This document shows positions 21,101 through 31,949 of a stretch of 64,000 nt of DNA, piece after piece (within the stretch, counting starts at the first letter, position 1; the number at the start of each line of letters is the position of its first letter). This DNA comes from Plotosus lineatus (Eukaryota > Chordata > Actinopteri > Siluriformes > Plotosidae): positions 4,588,501-4,652,500 of the forward strand of contig CM045746.1 in the NCBI GenBank assembly GCA_024760905.1. Direction: 5' to 3'. The notes under the pieces are model-generated. The model was not told the DNA's origin. It did not search any database and saw nothing but the letters and a program-made list of their open reading frames with translations. Position numbers and translations under genes: made by a program.

Positions 21101-22085
21101 ACGATGCTCATCCTGTCCCTTTTCCTTCTAGAAGAAAGTATAGTTCTTCTCTTGGATGGACCCGTTATCAGCCAATCTTGTCTCTTGTAAGGCTGCAATG
21201 TCGACATTAAGCCTCATCAGTTCTAAGTCAATTATTGAGGTTTTGCGTGTGTCACTGATCTGTTGTAGATCACTTGATAACCTGGCATCATTGTTCGTAC
21301 ATTCCAGCTTGCTATGCGAAGTGCTGGCAACCTCATTTTTTTCTTTCTTCATCCCAGGTGCACTGTTTGCAGTCTGCTTGTCTGGCTTACACCATAATCT
21401 CCTTGCACCCCAAGAAGCAGGCAGATTGTGGCAGATTAACAAGTAACTGACTGGGGGCTTCCCAGCATACGGTGGGCGATAGTTAATCAGTGGAACACAA
21501 AGGCTTCTCCCACCGTCAACCCGTGGAGCCCTACTCTTCCCCTATTAGGTTGGACTTATAACCCGTAACTGCTGTAACCCGTGTTGTGCCTTCGTGCATG
21601 ACACAAAGATGGAGTGTCCTCTCCATGGCGCAATGCTTGGGCTAGTCTGTGGAGATCCTGGGCTGCCCAAACGTCAAGATCCCCCTCTTGGCCACATTGA
21701 TGTTGTCCAGAGGAAAGCAATGCTGTACACCTGGCATCAGTTTGGCTGCAGGAGTTGCCAGGAAGATGGTCGATGACCTAGACTGCAGGACTCCACGCCG
21801 ATATTTCTGTCAGGGTTGTTTCCCTTAGCCTTTCACTATCCTTGGTACTCACAAGGCAGTGAGACTATTTAACCCATAGCTGGAGGTCATGTTGGTGGTT
21901 ATCAGGGAGTGTCCATGCACCGGTGGGCCTGCATACTGCACCTCTAGGGGCATGACCTTCTCCGAGCCCTCATAGTACGGCCTGGGACTGCAAGGTTCCC
22001 AGTTGCCCATATGTCGCCACAGGGAGGCACTATGTAGGAATTGTCTGAGAGACTATCCCACACCGTGGTGTGGGAGCAGGGAAGT
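18106..22085 (-). mobile_element. APE-type LINE, minus strand, with 5' UTR
   Basis: The 3' end is A-rich on the minus strand (18106-18133). The ORF spans 21442 to 18148. Upstream, 21443-22085 is G/C-rich non-coding sequence, probably the 5' UTR, ending with a small palindrome ccacaccgtggtgtgg (22059-22074). It is related in protein to the LINE at 39644 but is a different family. Confidence 0.8.
18148..21442 (-). pseudogene. APE endonuclease, RT and C-terminal zinc-finger LINE ORF, broken
   Basis: Minus strand. Endonuclease: VDIAALQETRLADNG (catalytic Glu), LMSCYAPTLTSSPDEKDAFY, LYLLVDFNNTFG (Gly of GDFN replaced by Val). Linker about 20630-19830. RT: PHDMMDAKIVTLYKNKGDRS, YPESQCGFRSGHSTIDMIFA, LLYLTFVDLTKDFDLVSHSG, VKQGCVLAPTLFGIF and MLFADDAALASHTQDGLQRL (intact catalytic ADD). 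C-terminus: LNPVGRPQLRYSDVCKRDLK and a C2H2-like FICGYCSRDWHSRIGLFSHR. Several frame changes and stops occur (near 21130, 20820, 19840, 19380, 18950 and 18540). Confidence 0.86.
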
Positions 22086-22572
22086 CTGAAGCATTCTGCT
22101 TCTTTTTTTCGGCTCATGCAAGCCTGTCCAGAGACGCTTGCTGAGTAGCTCCTTCAGTGGATGACTGAGACATCCTCAGTGCAGGAAGGAGCGCTACCGT
22201 AGGTCGTTTATTCCCACCGCTGTCAGACTGTACAACGCCACTTTGTAACTGTCTGTGAAAATACCGGTTATGTGCAATAAAAACCCCGTGCACTTTAATC
22301 AACCACATCTACCCCACTGACTGTGAACCATATCAACCCATCTACTCTGATTCAGATACATATACACTTGAATATAGGCCAGTCTACAAAGTTGTTCCCT
22401 TCTTTTCTTTTATTGTTTATTAATTTATACTATTTATGTATCTATTTATTTATTTACTTGTATGTTTGTATATGTATCTATTTTTGCACCCCCTACTGAT
22501 GGTACCTCAAGAGCCTGTAACAGTGAATTTCTCCATTGGGAGATTAATAAAGCTGTATCTTATCTTATCTTA
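22086..22572 (+). mobile_element. LINE 3' end with (TATCT)n tail
   Basis: The plus strand encodes a short C-terminus, ERYRRSFIPTAVRLYNATL then stop (about 22188-22247), typical of fish LINE C-termini. A 3' UTR of about 300 bases follows and closes with ggagattaataaagctgtat and repeats of TATCT (22556-22574). The clade is not certain; Rex1/CR1-like tails have this form. Confidence 0.6.
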
Positions 22573-22574
22573 TC

Positions 22575-23255
22575 TGGTTTTGGCACTGTGAGCAGGTGCC
22601 AGGTCGTGCTGGAAAATGAAATCTTCATCTCCATAAATCTTTTCAGCAGATGGAAGCATGAAGTGCTCCAAAATCTCCTGATAACTAGCTGCATTGATCC
22701 TGCCCTTGATAAAACACAGTGCACCAGCACCAGCAGCTGACATGGCACCCCAGACCATCACTGACTGTGGGTACTTGACACTGGACTTCAGACATTTTGG
22801 CATTTCCTTCTCTCCAGTTTTCCTCCAGACTCTGGTACCTTGATTTCTGAATGACATGCAGAATTTGCTTTCATCCAAAAAAAAGTACTTTGGACCACTG
22901 AGAAACAGTCCAGTGCTGCTTCTCTGTAGCCCAGGTCAGGCGCTTCTGCCGCTGTTTCTCGTTCAAAAGTGGCTTGACCTGGGGAACGCGGCACCTGTAG
23001 CCCATTGCCTGCACACGCCTGTGCACGGTGGCTCTGGATGTTTCTACTCCAGTCCACTGCTTCTACAGGTCCCCCAAGGTCTGGAATTGGCCCTTCTTTC
23101 ACTTTTTCCTTTCCACAGATGTCCCACTGAGGTTCTTTGATACAGCACTCTGGGAACAGCCTATTCGCTCAGAGATTTCTTTGTGTCTAACCCTCTTGCT
23201 TGAGGGTGTCAATGATGGCCTTCTGGACAGCAGTCAGGTCAGCAGTCTTGCCCAT
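22575..23255 (-). pseudogene. Tc1 transposase, N-terminal two thirds, frameshifted
   Basis: Begins with ATG at 23255 (MGKTAD..., helix-turn-helix domain) and retains the linker region that copy 1 has lost. Catalytic part: LDESKFCMSFRNQGTRVWRK (Asp 1), SVMVWGAMSAAGAGALCFIK and FIFQHDLAPAHSAKT (Asp 2). It ends before the Glu motif. Frameshifts occur near 23190 and 22880. Confidence 0.9.
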
Positions 23256-23432
23256 GATTGCGGTTTTGAGTATTGAACCAGGCTGGGAGTTTTTAAAAGC
23301 CTCAGGAATTTTTTTGCAGGTGTTTCGAGTTAATGCGTTGATTCAGATGATTAGGTTAATAGCTTGTTTAGAGTACCTTTTCATGATATGCTAATTTTTT
23401 GAGATAGGAATTTTGGGTTTTCATGAGCTATA

Positions 23433-23563
23433 TTTATAGATGTGGTGAAGGAATACATGAAGGTCGTTGGAGTCAGAGAAGATGCAGAGTACAGGGTGAG
23501 ATGGAGGCGGATGATTTGCTCTGGCAATCCCTGAAGGGAAAAGCCGAAAGGAAAAGAAGAATG
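23433..23563 (+). mobile_element. RTE LINE 3' tail fragment (copy 4)
   Basis: Matches the last 130 bases of the RTE: tttatagatgtggtgaagga ... atccctgaagggaaaagccg, ending aaaagaagaa. It sits in the Tc1 right arm, between catgagctat and gcgaaaatcatcag. Confidence 0.88.
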
Positions 23564-23633
23564 CGAAAATCATCAGTATTAAAGCAGTAAAAGACCTGAA
23601 ATATTTCAGTTCGTGTGCAATGAATCTAAAATA

Positions 23634-23899
23634 CAGTCGGCCCCCAACTTACGAAATTAATCTGCTCCAGAGCCCTTTTCGTATAGCGGGGATCTCGTAA
23701 GTAGGGGTCGCATCTTGCATGTTAAATGCCTAATTCGTTCCAAGGCTCCAGTCTTTAGACTGGAGAAACCCTTTAAAAATGAAATGATAAAAGTACACCA
23801 ATTTTGTATAAAATATGTTAAAAGTAAAAGAAAATTATTTATTAAACCATTTAAACATTTTATTAACATATGAATTAAACCATTATTAGACATTATTTT

Positions 23900-23933
<34 letters not shown>

Positions 23934-24356
23934 TTTTCCTCTCTCTTGCTCTCTCTGACGCGTGCTGCGGGCCACGCCCACAAGACGTGGAATTCAAAGC
24001 GCATTCTCTGCTTGACAAACTCAACTTTAATTTGATTCCTTGAGGGATCGGAATTCCAGATGAGCTCAAATGCTCCCACATTTATTAAACATTTACTGAA
24101 TTAAAACAACTTAAAAAACTAAACTAAAGAGTGAAGCTTCCTTCTGTCTCTATCTGGGAGGCCAGCGGGGTGGGATGCTGAGAGACAGCCAATGAGAGAG
24201 CAACTCGTGTGTCGTGTGAAATTTTGATTGGTGCGTTTGAATTTCTTTTCATAAGAGGGGGTTGTTTCGTATTTCGGGGATGGAAACTCAGGAAAATGCT
24301 TTTTCGTAACCCGGGGATTACGTACACAGGGGTCTTCGTAAGTTGAGGACCGACTG
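23634..24356. mobile_element. Tigger-type MITE (TIR CAGTCGGCCCCCAACTTACG)
   Basis: Begins cagtcggcccccaacttacg and ends ttcgtaagttgaggaccgactg-like at 24356, an inverted repeat of about 20 bases. It inserted at TA in the Tc1 arm. It carries a (CA)n tract at 23903-23931 and a single copy of the unit that forms the 38-bp minisatellite at 17696. No transposase is present. Confidence 0.83.
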
Positions 24357-24449
24357 CATATGAAAGTTTAATTTTTATCAGTACATTACAGAAAATAATG
24401 AACTTTATCACAATATGCTAATTTTTGAGAAGGTCTAGTATTAATATTA

Positions 24450-25277
24450 CAGTGGAGCCTTGGAATCCGAACGCTCTAGAGTTCGAACAAATCGGAAACC
24501 AAATAAAAACTGGAAGTTGGACTCTAGAAACGTGTGAGAAAAAACGAGACCGAGAGGGAGGAAAAATGCGCGACTTTCGGAAGTGCGGAAGTAGTTGATA
24601 CTATATATCAACCTGATAAAGCTGTCCTGGGGAAATCCGGAAGTTGTTACAGTATTATGTACGTATCACCCTTATAAAGCTAAAGCTAGTGCTAATGCAC
24701 TAAAGCTAAGCCAAAGTATTAGGAGCGCTGTGGACACCTTTAACGATGAGGTCATGAGCCACTTCTGTAAGGTTTTGAAAAGAAGGCAGAAACAAGCCAT
24801 GTTCGCGGCAGGCACTAGAGCACAGGGAAATCGTAGTCATGGTTAGAGATGCAGAGAAACACGAAAATCAAACTAAAGCGGTAACTTTTGGAGCACGGAG
24901 CTGAAAGCCAGAGAGATCACGGGGAGGAGGGACAATCTTCTAGCACCGAGATGAGCACTCTAGAATCAGGTGTGTGTTTAGCGCTCCACCCGCATGTGAC
25001 TTCAATGCGCACAGAGAGAGAGAGAGAGAGTGGCCAAAACCAGAGTCTCTCACAACACAGACCATAATGTAGTATACTGTATTCAATAATTTTTTTCACT
25101 TAATTTGCGGACCTATGGTATGAGTTACAGTACTATTAAATTCTGTTCAAAAGACGACGGAATGGATTAAGACCATTTACATTCTTTGTAATGAGAAAAG
25201 CGGATTCGGAATTCGAGCAAATCGGAATCCGAACAGCTGTCTGGAACGGATTAAGTTCGAGTACCGAGGCTCCACTG
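24450..25277. mobile_element. Tigger-type MITE (TIR CAGTGGAGCCTTGGAATCCG)
   Basis: The left end cagtggagccttggaatccg and right end gtaccgaggctccactg are inverted. Flanking TA at 24448-24449 and 25278-25279 is the target duplication. A (GA)n tract lies at 25014-25031. A short open frame on the plus strand at 24595-24846 (..VDTFNDEVMSHFCKVLKRRQ) may descend from a transposase but cannot be assigned. Confidence 0.83.
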
Positions 25278-25375
25278 TAATTTACCAGCTCCATCGGCAT
25301 CCCTGATATTTGGGGTATTACAGCCATTTGAGATGAGTGATTTTAAGATCGACCCATATTACCATAATTTTTAAT

Positions 25376-25571
25376 TATTTACATTTCCAACATTTGGCAT
25401 AGTCTCTTCTCCAGAGAGACTTACAATTATCATTTTTTTAATACAACTGAGCAATTGAGGGTTAATAGCCTTGCTCAAGGGCCCAATATTGGTGATGGGG
25501 GGGGGGGGGATTGAACCGCTGACCTTCACATCAATATCCCATCACATTATCCACTAAGCCACCAATTTCCC
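25376..25571 (-). mobile_element. tRNA SINE with L2-type tail
   Basis: Read on the minus strand, the head is gtggcttagtggataatgtg-like with a B box (agcggttcaatcccc), a middle of gggcccttgagcaaggctat, and a tail taagtctctctggagaagag...tgccaaatgttggaaatgta. The tail matches the 3' end of L2 LINEs such as the copy ending at 7264, as in salmonid HpaI-type and related SINEs. It ends 30 bases before a zinc-finger exon. Confidence 0.78.
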
Positions 25572-25606
25572 ATTAAACATTTTAAATCGTATTATTTGTT
25601 TTCCAG

Positions 25607-26539
25607 ATGTACAACTGCTCAGATTGTGGGAGGAGTTTTACTCAACAGAGTTCTCTTCGAAAGCACGAACGTATGCACATGGGAGAAAAGCTATATTGCT
25701 GTGGACAGTGTGGGAAGAGTTTTAGTCATCCGAGTAATCTCCAAAATCACAGACGCATCCACGCAGGAGTGAAACCGCATCACTGTGGACAGTGTGGAAA
25801 GAGTTTTACTCGCCAGAGTTCTCTCCAACTGCATGAGCGTATACACACCGTAGGAATGCTGTATCACTGCAGACAGTGTGGGAAGAGTTATATTTCTCAG
25901 AGTTCTCTCCAAGAGCACGAGTGCATCCACACAGGAGAGAAGCCGTATCAGTGTGGACAGTGTGAGAAAAGTTTTAAGTGTTGGAGAGCTCTCCAACAGC
26001 ATGAGCGTAACCACACAGGAGAAAGGCCCTATCAGTGTGTGCAATGTGAGAAGAGTTTTACCCGACAGACTTCTCTCCAACAGCACGAGCGTATCCATAC
26101 AGGAGAGAAGGTGCATCAGTGTGGACAATGTGGGAAGAGTTTTACTCATCACAGTTCTCTCCATCACCATGTGCGCATCCACACAGGGGAGAAGCCATAT
26201 TACTGTGGACAGTGTGGGAAGAGTTTTTCTCACCAGACATCTCTCCAACGACATGAGCGTGTCCACACGGGAGAAAAGCCGTTTCTCTGTGGACAGTGTG
26301 GGAAGAGTTTTGCTTGTCGGAGCACTCTCCATAAGCATAAACATATCCACACTGGACTGAAGCCGTATCAGTGTGCTCAGTGTGGGAAGAGATTTACTCG
26401 TCAGAATTCTCTTCATCGGCACGAACATGTACACACAGGACTGAAGCCATATCACTGTGGACAATGCTGGAAGAGTTTTACCCGTCGGGGTTCCCTCCAA
26501 AAGCATGAGTGTTTATCCATACAGGACAAAAATATTTAA
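25607..26539 (+). CDS. C2H2 zinc-finger protein, terminal exon (partial or pseudogene)
   Basis: The exon starts after a good acceptor (ttgttttccag|atg). It encodes 310 residues consisting almost wholly of C2H2 Kruppel-type fingers joined by TGEKPY-like linkers: ten complete fingers and an eleventh whose last His is lost (HECLSIQDKNI, stop). The protein would be a nuclear DNA-binding factor. Predicted contact residues (-1,2,3,6) of fingers 1-4 are QSSK, HSNN, RSSL and SSSE. No KRAB, SCAN or other effector domain is seen; upstream exons are outside the visible sequence or absent. Finger remnants continue beyond the stop, so the gene was longer once. Confidence 0.75.
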   Translation: MYNCSDCGRSFTQQSSLRKHERMHMGEKLYCCGQCGKSFSHPSNLQNHRRIHAGVKPHHCGQCGKSFTRQSSLQLHERIHTVGMLYHCRQCGKSYISQSSLQEHECIHTGEKPYQCGQCEKSFKCWRALQQHERNHTGERPYQCVQCEKSFTRQTSLQQHERIHTGEKVHQCGQCGKSFTHHSSLHHHVRIHTGEKPYYCGQCGKSFSHQTSLQRHERVHTGEKPFLCGQCGKSFACRSTLHKHKHIHTGLKPYQCAQCGKRFTRQNSLHRHEHVHTGLKPYHCGQCWKSFTRRGSLQKHECLSIQDKNI

Positions 26540-26722
26540 CACTATGGACAGTGTGGGAAGAGATTTAGAATCTAGAGTGATCTCCACCATCAGCAGAATC
26601 ATACAGGACAGTAACTGTACTTCTGTGGACAATGTGAGCGGAGCAATACTCATTCGAGAGGGTGTAGGAAACTCGGATGCCCTCCCTTGAAGCAATGAGG
26701 TCTTGAAAGCTTATCTAATAAA
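26540..26722 (+). other. Decayed zinc-finger units and a poly(A) signal
   Basis: Just after the stop, in other frames, finger consensus is still readable: GQCGKRF (about 26546-26566) and CGQCER with a preceding HTGQ (about 26600-26640). A frame change in finger 11 created the present stop. AATAAA at 26717-26722 could serve as the polyadenylation signal. Confidence 0.6.
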
Positions 26723-26803
26723 GATGCAGGTAGTTACCGACTTATGACCTGCGTGACTTGCAACTGTTCGACTGTACAACCACCAATGACTGAAAAATAA
26801 ATA

Positions 26804-27685
26804 CAGTGGTACCTTTAATTACGAGTGTCTTTAATAAAGAATTTTCCATGATACGAGCTTTGATCCCACCAAAAATCTGCCCCATCCAACAAGCAAAATC
26901 TTGAGTTACAAGCTCTGCTGGGGAAATGGCTTTTCCGGGCCAATTAGCCTCGTATTCCTCTGCTCTCCGAGAACGCCTTGTGCAGTGCTTCTCAATTATT
27001 TTCTGTGATGACCCCTATTGGAAGGAAAAAAAATTTTTCATACCCTCCCCAGCGCCCCCCCGCGCAACTATAGTGTTTACTGCACTTCATATCGTTTGCG
27101 CTGTGTTTTTTCCTTACACCATAGGGAACACAGTGAGAGTGCCACTGCCACCTATTGTAGAGGATGCGCAATTACACCTAATTCTATTATAGTATGGCAA
27201 AAAAGCATGTTCCCCAGGGTCATACCTGCCCCCTCTGGCATCACACCAGGCCCCCCACTGTTTGAGAAGCACTGGGCTTGTGGGAGCTCACCATGAGCCT
27301 TTCCTCAGTGACATTCGTAGCATGCACACGCACAAAATTCTCTTTCTATTACACACCACCTCATGCCTGCCGATGTGACATCTGTGCTGCAGGCGATGAT
27401 CGGAAGGGTTAGTTGACTTTTGTTATTTATTCTTGTTTTATTATTTCTTATTCATTATTGTTAATGTACATGTATTATTGTTATTTTGAAATATTTATTT
27501 ATTTTTTTACATGTTTATGTTTAATATATTAGGTCAAATATACGTGTTTGTGGCAGGTTATATGAGCACGGGAGGGGGTTGGAACGGATTAATTGGTTTT
27601 CTATTATTTCCTATGGCAATTTTTGTTTTATCTAACGAACAATGTGACTTACGAACGGATGAATTTCATAAGTCAAGGTACGCTG
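26804..27685. mobile_element. Tigger-type MITE (TIR CAGTGGTACC...)
   Basis: Starts cagtggtacctttaattacg and ends cataagtcaaggtacgctg; TA flanks both sides (26802-26803, 27686-27687). The inner arm has gaacggattaattggttttc, which recurs in other Tigger-type elements here (e.g. 61340-61400). No transposase is recognised. Confidence 0.75.
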
Positions 27686-28489
27686 TATTAATAAATAGCT
27701 TATATATTTGGGTATCATGTATGTGAATATCATCGGCCTAGTCTAGCTGTTTCTAGTTTATTTGAGAGGATCAAATGGGCGAAAACCATTTTAATAAGAA
27801 AAAGATGAAAGAGATTTAAACATTTGTCACAAGAAAAAAATATTAACATTATTGGCAGGTTGTTCTCAAATGTTCACATGATATACAAAGTGCAAACGAG
27901 TTTATATTAATGCAGAATTAATAGAAAATATTAGCGGGAGACAAAAAAAAAAAAATCAAATCTACAGAAGAATACGTGTGTGTACGAGTGATTGTAGATA
28001 CAAACATGTACGGAAAGATGAAAGAGAGAATTTCAACAAGAAAAAAAACGGTAACATTATTGTCATTATCATTATAACATAATAATGATATCATTGTTAT
28101 TATTATGAATATTATTATAAAAAAATAAAGCCTTTAAGGATAAGCTGATTCTGCTGCTTGGTGGGAATATTGCATGGTTTTTCACACAAACCTGATTTGT
28201 GTCTAAACTGTCTTATGACCTGTTGATCAGAACCAAATATGGTCAGAAGTCGGACATTCCATGTAAATGCATTTAAAACGAAGGAAATCTACTATTTGGC
28301 ATGTTATGGTGTATTCTGTTCCAGATGATCCTGCTTATTGTCCATCTTTTAATAGATGTGTGGTTCCTTACATATGAGATCTTTATTGAGAATTGCTGCA
28401 TGAACAATGAAAATTAGTTTAGTTGCTCATTGTTTAGCAGCAATTATAAAAAGAAAATGCACAAAAGACGACAAAGCAACTACACTAAG
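27686..28489. other. AT-rich intergenic region, nothing recognised
   Basis: AT-rich sequence with short A runs and ATT repeats (28060-28130). No coding region, TIR pair or SINE boxes found. Confidence 0.6.
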
Positions 28490-28497
28490 CCCTACAT

Positions 28498-31306
28498 CAG
28501 GGGTGTCAAACTCATTTCACATCGTGGGCCACATACGGCCTAGGGAGATGTCAAGTGGGCCGGACCATTAAAATTATACCATACTTTGCTATAAATAACC
28601 AAAATATCATGTCTTTCCTTTGTTGTGGTGTAAAGAAGCACAAGAACATTAGGAAAATATTGAAATTTAATGAACTATCCTTTTACAAAACATTTCATGA
28701 AACACCTCATATTTCCTTAAACAAATGTGCAATTTACTTTTATCATTCACATATATGCATTGCAACTGATCCCACTGATTGTACAAAGGCACAAAACTTT
28801 AATTGGTACTGAAAAATATAGTAATGCACTTTAAAAGAGACTTTTAAAGAAAGGAATTTTTAAACCACTTACACATGCGCATATAAAATCTAAATTTAAT
28901 CCCTGCGTACACCTTACAAACTACAGAGAGTGATATTAATGTGTAATGAAGAAAAGTGTTCACCTGTCCTGTAAATCTGTAAACTTCATACATGAAACAT
29001 GCATACAATACATTCTGAAAATTTATGGAGTTGTATGAACAGTAGAATTCCATAACACTCTTTAGTTGTGAAGCTGCTGACTAAGATTAAAGTGCACATT
29101 TTTTTAATCACCACAGTCAGGATTCATCTTCACGGAGCTGTATTCTTTCAATGCAAACAGTGTCTAAGGCAGCATTTTAAAGGTGTTAGTCTCGTCTGGA
29201 CTTGTTTTTGTTTCTGAAACTTGGCATCTTTTGGCCTGTACAAGTGCATCAACACCAGGTGTCCTGTCCTGACTAGCTGTCACTTTCAGAATGTCATTTA
29301 AGTGCTTGTTTGTGAGCCTTGAACTCATTTTTGTTTTATTGATATTCATCACTGAGAAAATTTGTTCACAAAGATATGTTGTCCCAAACATGCACAGAAT
29401 TTTAGCAGCCAGGGCTGTTAATTTGGGGTACCCTGGTACTAGATACTGATAAAATTTGTCCAGACCTATGGATGCAAATTTGCCCTTCAAATCTGCATCA
29501 CACTGCAAATCAATTATTTCTAGCTGAATCTCGACCGGCAGATCGGAAGCTTTAACTGTGAAAGGTGAGCGGAAAACTGAAAATTCTGTCTCAAGTTCAC
29601 CAAATACCTGAAAACGTTTCTCAGTCTCCCGCAGTAGTCCTGCAATCTTGTCTTTTGTAACGTTTCACGTCCGCATCAGGTTTGGTCACGCACACATCTT
29701 TGAGACAGGGGAAATGAGCAGGGTTGCCAGTTGCGTCTCCCACAAAGTCAGCTTCAACTTAAATGCATGTATGTTGTCAGAAAACTGTGACAACTTTTTT
29801 GCGGTTTTGCAACATTTTGGTCAGATTGTTGAAGTGTTCAGTAATATCAACCAGAAATGCAAGGTCTTGTAGCCATTCCTGAGACTGTAATTCCAACACC
29901 GGTTTTCCTTTTTTTTTTTTTCTCTCTATGTACTGTCCGATTTCCTCTCGTAGATCAAAGAAATGCCTCAGCACAGCACCTCGGCTTAACCATCTTACTT
30001 CAGTGTGGTATGGCAGGCTGTGGGTGATGTTGCTCTCGCTGAGAAGTTTGTCAAACTGGCGATGGTTCAGACCTCTGGACCGGATGAAATTTACAGTGCG
30101 AACAACCACCACCATGACGTGATTCATTTTCAGTGACTTGCAACACAATGCCTCCTGGTGCAAAATACAGTGTCTCGAAACGATCTCCTCCATTAAGGGT
30201 TTGTACTTTGTCTTTGAACTTTGTCGCGACACCTGCTTTCTTTCCAACCATGGATGGCACGCCGTCTATAGCCAGGGTGAAAGCGTGGGACCAGTCCACT
30301 TCAACTCCAGTCCAGTCCAGTGCAGCAATGACAAAGCCGAAAATGTCATCGGCTGCTGTGGTGTCCATCATTGGCACCAACTCAAGAAACTCTTCAGTAA
30401 CAGTCAATGTCTCATCAACTCCTCGAATAAATATGGCCAGTTTGTCCACGTCTGTGATGTCGGTGCTCTCGTCAATTGCAATGGAAAATGCAATAAAAGA
30501 CTTGACTCTCTGTTTCAATTGACTGTCTAAATCTGCCAATAGTTCGAAATCCTCTCTGCTATAGTATTCCTCGTCAGGCTAATGCTTGTCGCTTCTCGGG
30601 ACACACAAGTTCAGCCGCCTTCATCATGCATTGTTTAACAAAGTCACCGTCGGAATACGGCTTTGATGCTAATGCTATTTCGCAAGCGATTAGGTAGCTG
30701 GCTTTTACCGCTGCTTTACTGACTTCTCGGCTCTGGATGAATGTTGACTGCTGTTTTCTCAGACCCACCAGTAATTCGTTGATCTTATCTCTTCTCAGTT
30801 GTCCTTGCAAGCCGTCATATTTTTTGCTGTGATGAGTCTCGTAGTGGCGTCAAATATTATATTAGTTAAATACCGAAACTTGTTGCAAACACAACAAGCA
30901 CAAAGGTTTTCCGTGCATCTCTGTAAATAAATAGGACGTGGTCCATTTTTCTTTGAAAATTCTACACTCCTTATCTACTTTTCTCCATTTGGATAATGAC
31001 ATTTTGGCTAATGAAGGTGTAGTGGAGAGGTAGAGACCAAGGTACTAACAACGTCATAACAAGCAGCAGTTTGCGCATTGATACCGTCTGCTGTTTTCAG
31101 TCTGTTTCAGTGATTCGGTTTGTCTTCTACTCTGATGGAAACAGTGCGCCCCTTAGCAGATAATCCATGAATTGCAGCAAATTAAAAATATTAATTCCAT
31201 GTCTTTTATGCATTTTTTTTTTTCCACTTTCAAATTATCCTGCGGGCCTGATCAAACCTCCTTGGGGGCCGATTCCGGCCCGCGGGCCGTATGTTTGACA
31301 CCCCTG
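28498..31306 (-). mobile_element. hAT (Charlie-like) DNA transposon, degenerate
   Basis: Terminal inverted repeats: left caggggtgtcaaactcattt...gggccacatacggcc, right ggcccgcgggccgtatgttt...gacacccctg. CAGGGGTGTCAAACT is a classic Charlie-type end. A transposase remnant of the GTF2IRD2/ZBED type fills the interior on the minus strand. The non-coding 3' part (28540-29160) is AT-rich. Confidence 0.9.
29168..31002 (-). pseudogene. hAT transposase related to GTF2IRD2, broken
   Basis: The N-terminus at 31002 (MSLSKWRKVD...) has a BED-like finger (PLCLCC then RHYETHHSKKYD). Next come VKASYLIACEIALASKPYSD and CMMKAAELVCPEKRQA. The RNase-H-like core reads AIDESTDITDVDKLAIFIRG, DGVPSMVGKKAG, CILHQEALCCKSLKMNHVM, GLNHRQFDKLLSES and VRWLSRGAVLRHFFDLREEI. 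The C-terminal dimerisation region reads LCMFGTTYLCEQIFSVMNIN and RCQVSETKTS. Frameshifts near 30870, 30540 and 30130 and a deletion near 29560-29770 break it. Vertebrate GTF2IRD2 is a host gene derived from the same transposase family; this copy is an ordinary decayed element. Confidence 0.87.
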
Positions 31307-31439
31307 CTCTACATGTATATTGACACATACACAGAAGGGTGAATGATATGTCAAAGGTGCCTGATATACACCGGTTAAGAGGTAGAGTTTTTAATTATAA
31401 GGTGCCTGGTGCTGAAATGTTATGATGATCCAGACCTGC

Positions 31440-31758
31440 CCTTAACACGATGTGTCGGTGGTGATGGTGGAAGTTACACATTAAACGGCGTGTGGGTAAA
31501 AACTGTTCTTGAATCTGTTAATTTTTGTTTTTAGTGTCCTGTACCTTTTTCCGGAGGGGAGAGCGGAGAAAAAGGCATGTTCAGGGTGTGTGGGGTCCCT
31601 AATAATTCTACTGGCTCTCTTCTGAAGGCTGTTAGTGCAGATGTCACTGAGGGAGGGTAGTGAAGCACGAAGTGAACATATAAAGTGTGCAATACACCAA
31701 TTCCCAAAGTAAACCGGAGAAACCAACAAGAGACCAGAATCAGATGATTTTCATTAGC
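31440..31758 (-). pseudogene. LINE C-terminal fragment
   Basis: The minus strand reads PSLSDICTNSLQKRASRIIR, DPTHPEHAFFSALPSGKRYR and TKINRFKNSFYPHAV, then stop at 31481. This LLPSGRRYR...NSFYP signature marks the C-terminus of fish Rex1/CR1-related LINE proteins. Only this end is present. Confidence 0.66.
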
Positions 31759-31949
31759 CTGATCAGTAGGGATGTCATTGACAATCGGAATATTGCAAAA
31801 TCGCCGATGTAATTATGTTGATCTATAATCGATACCTATAAAAGGGATATCGACACTTCTAGCGTTGTATAAAATTCATCTTACTTATATTAAATTTCAT
31901 ACAAAGCGGTTTTAATTTAACACTAGAGCAAGCGGTACCTTTTAATAAA

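Larger units (their letters stand above)
22575..24438 (-). mobile_element. Tc1/mariner element, copy 2, truncated, with two insertions
   Basis: Same family as copy 1. The right TIR runs from about 23280 to aggtctag at 24438, followed by TA. It is interrupted by an RTE tail (23433-23563) and a Tigger-type MITE (23634-24356). The left TIR and the last about 85 codons of the transposase are missing, cut exactly at the (TATCT)n tail of the LINE. Confidence 0.88.
28490..31314. repeat. 8-bp duplications flanking hAT (GTF2IRD2 type)
   Basis: ccctacat at 28490-28497 and ctctacat at 31307-31314, one mismatch; 8 bp is the hAT hallmark. Confidence 0.85.

Noticed and set aside
25691..26506. 271-residue antisense ORF over the zinc-finger exon
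   Set aside because: Mirror of the repetitive zinc-finger code on the other strand.
28498..31306. Host GTF2IRD2 gene
   Set aside because: It has hAT ends, an 8-bp duplication and frameshifts, so it is the transposon, not the domesticated gene.
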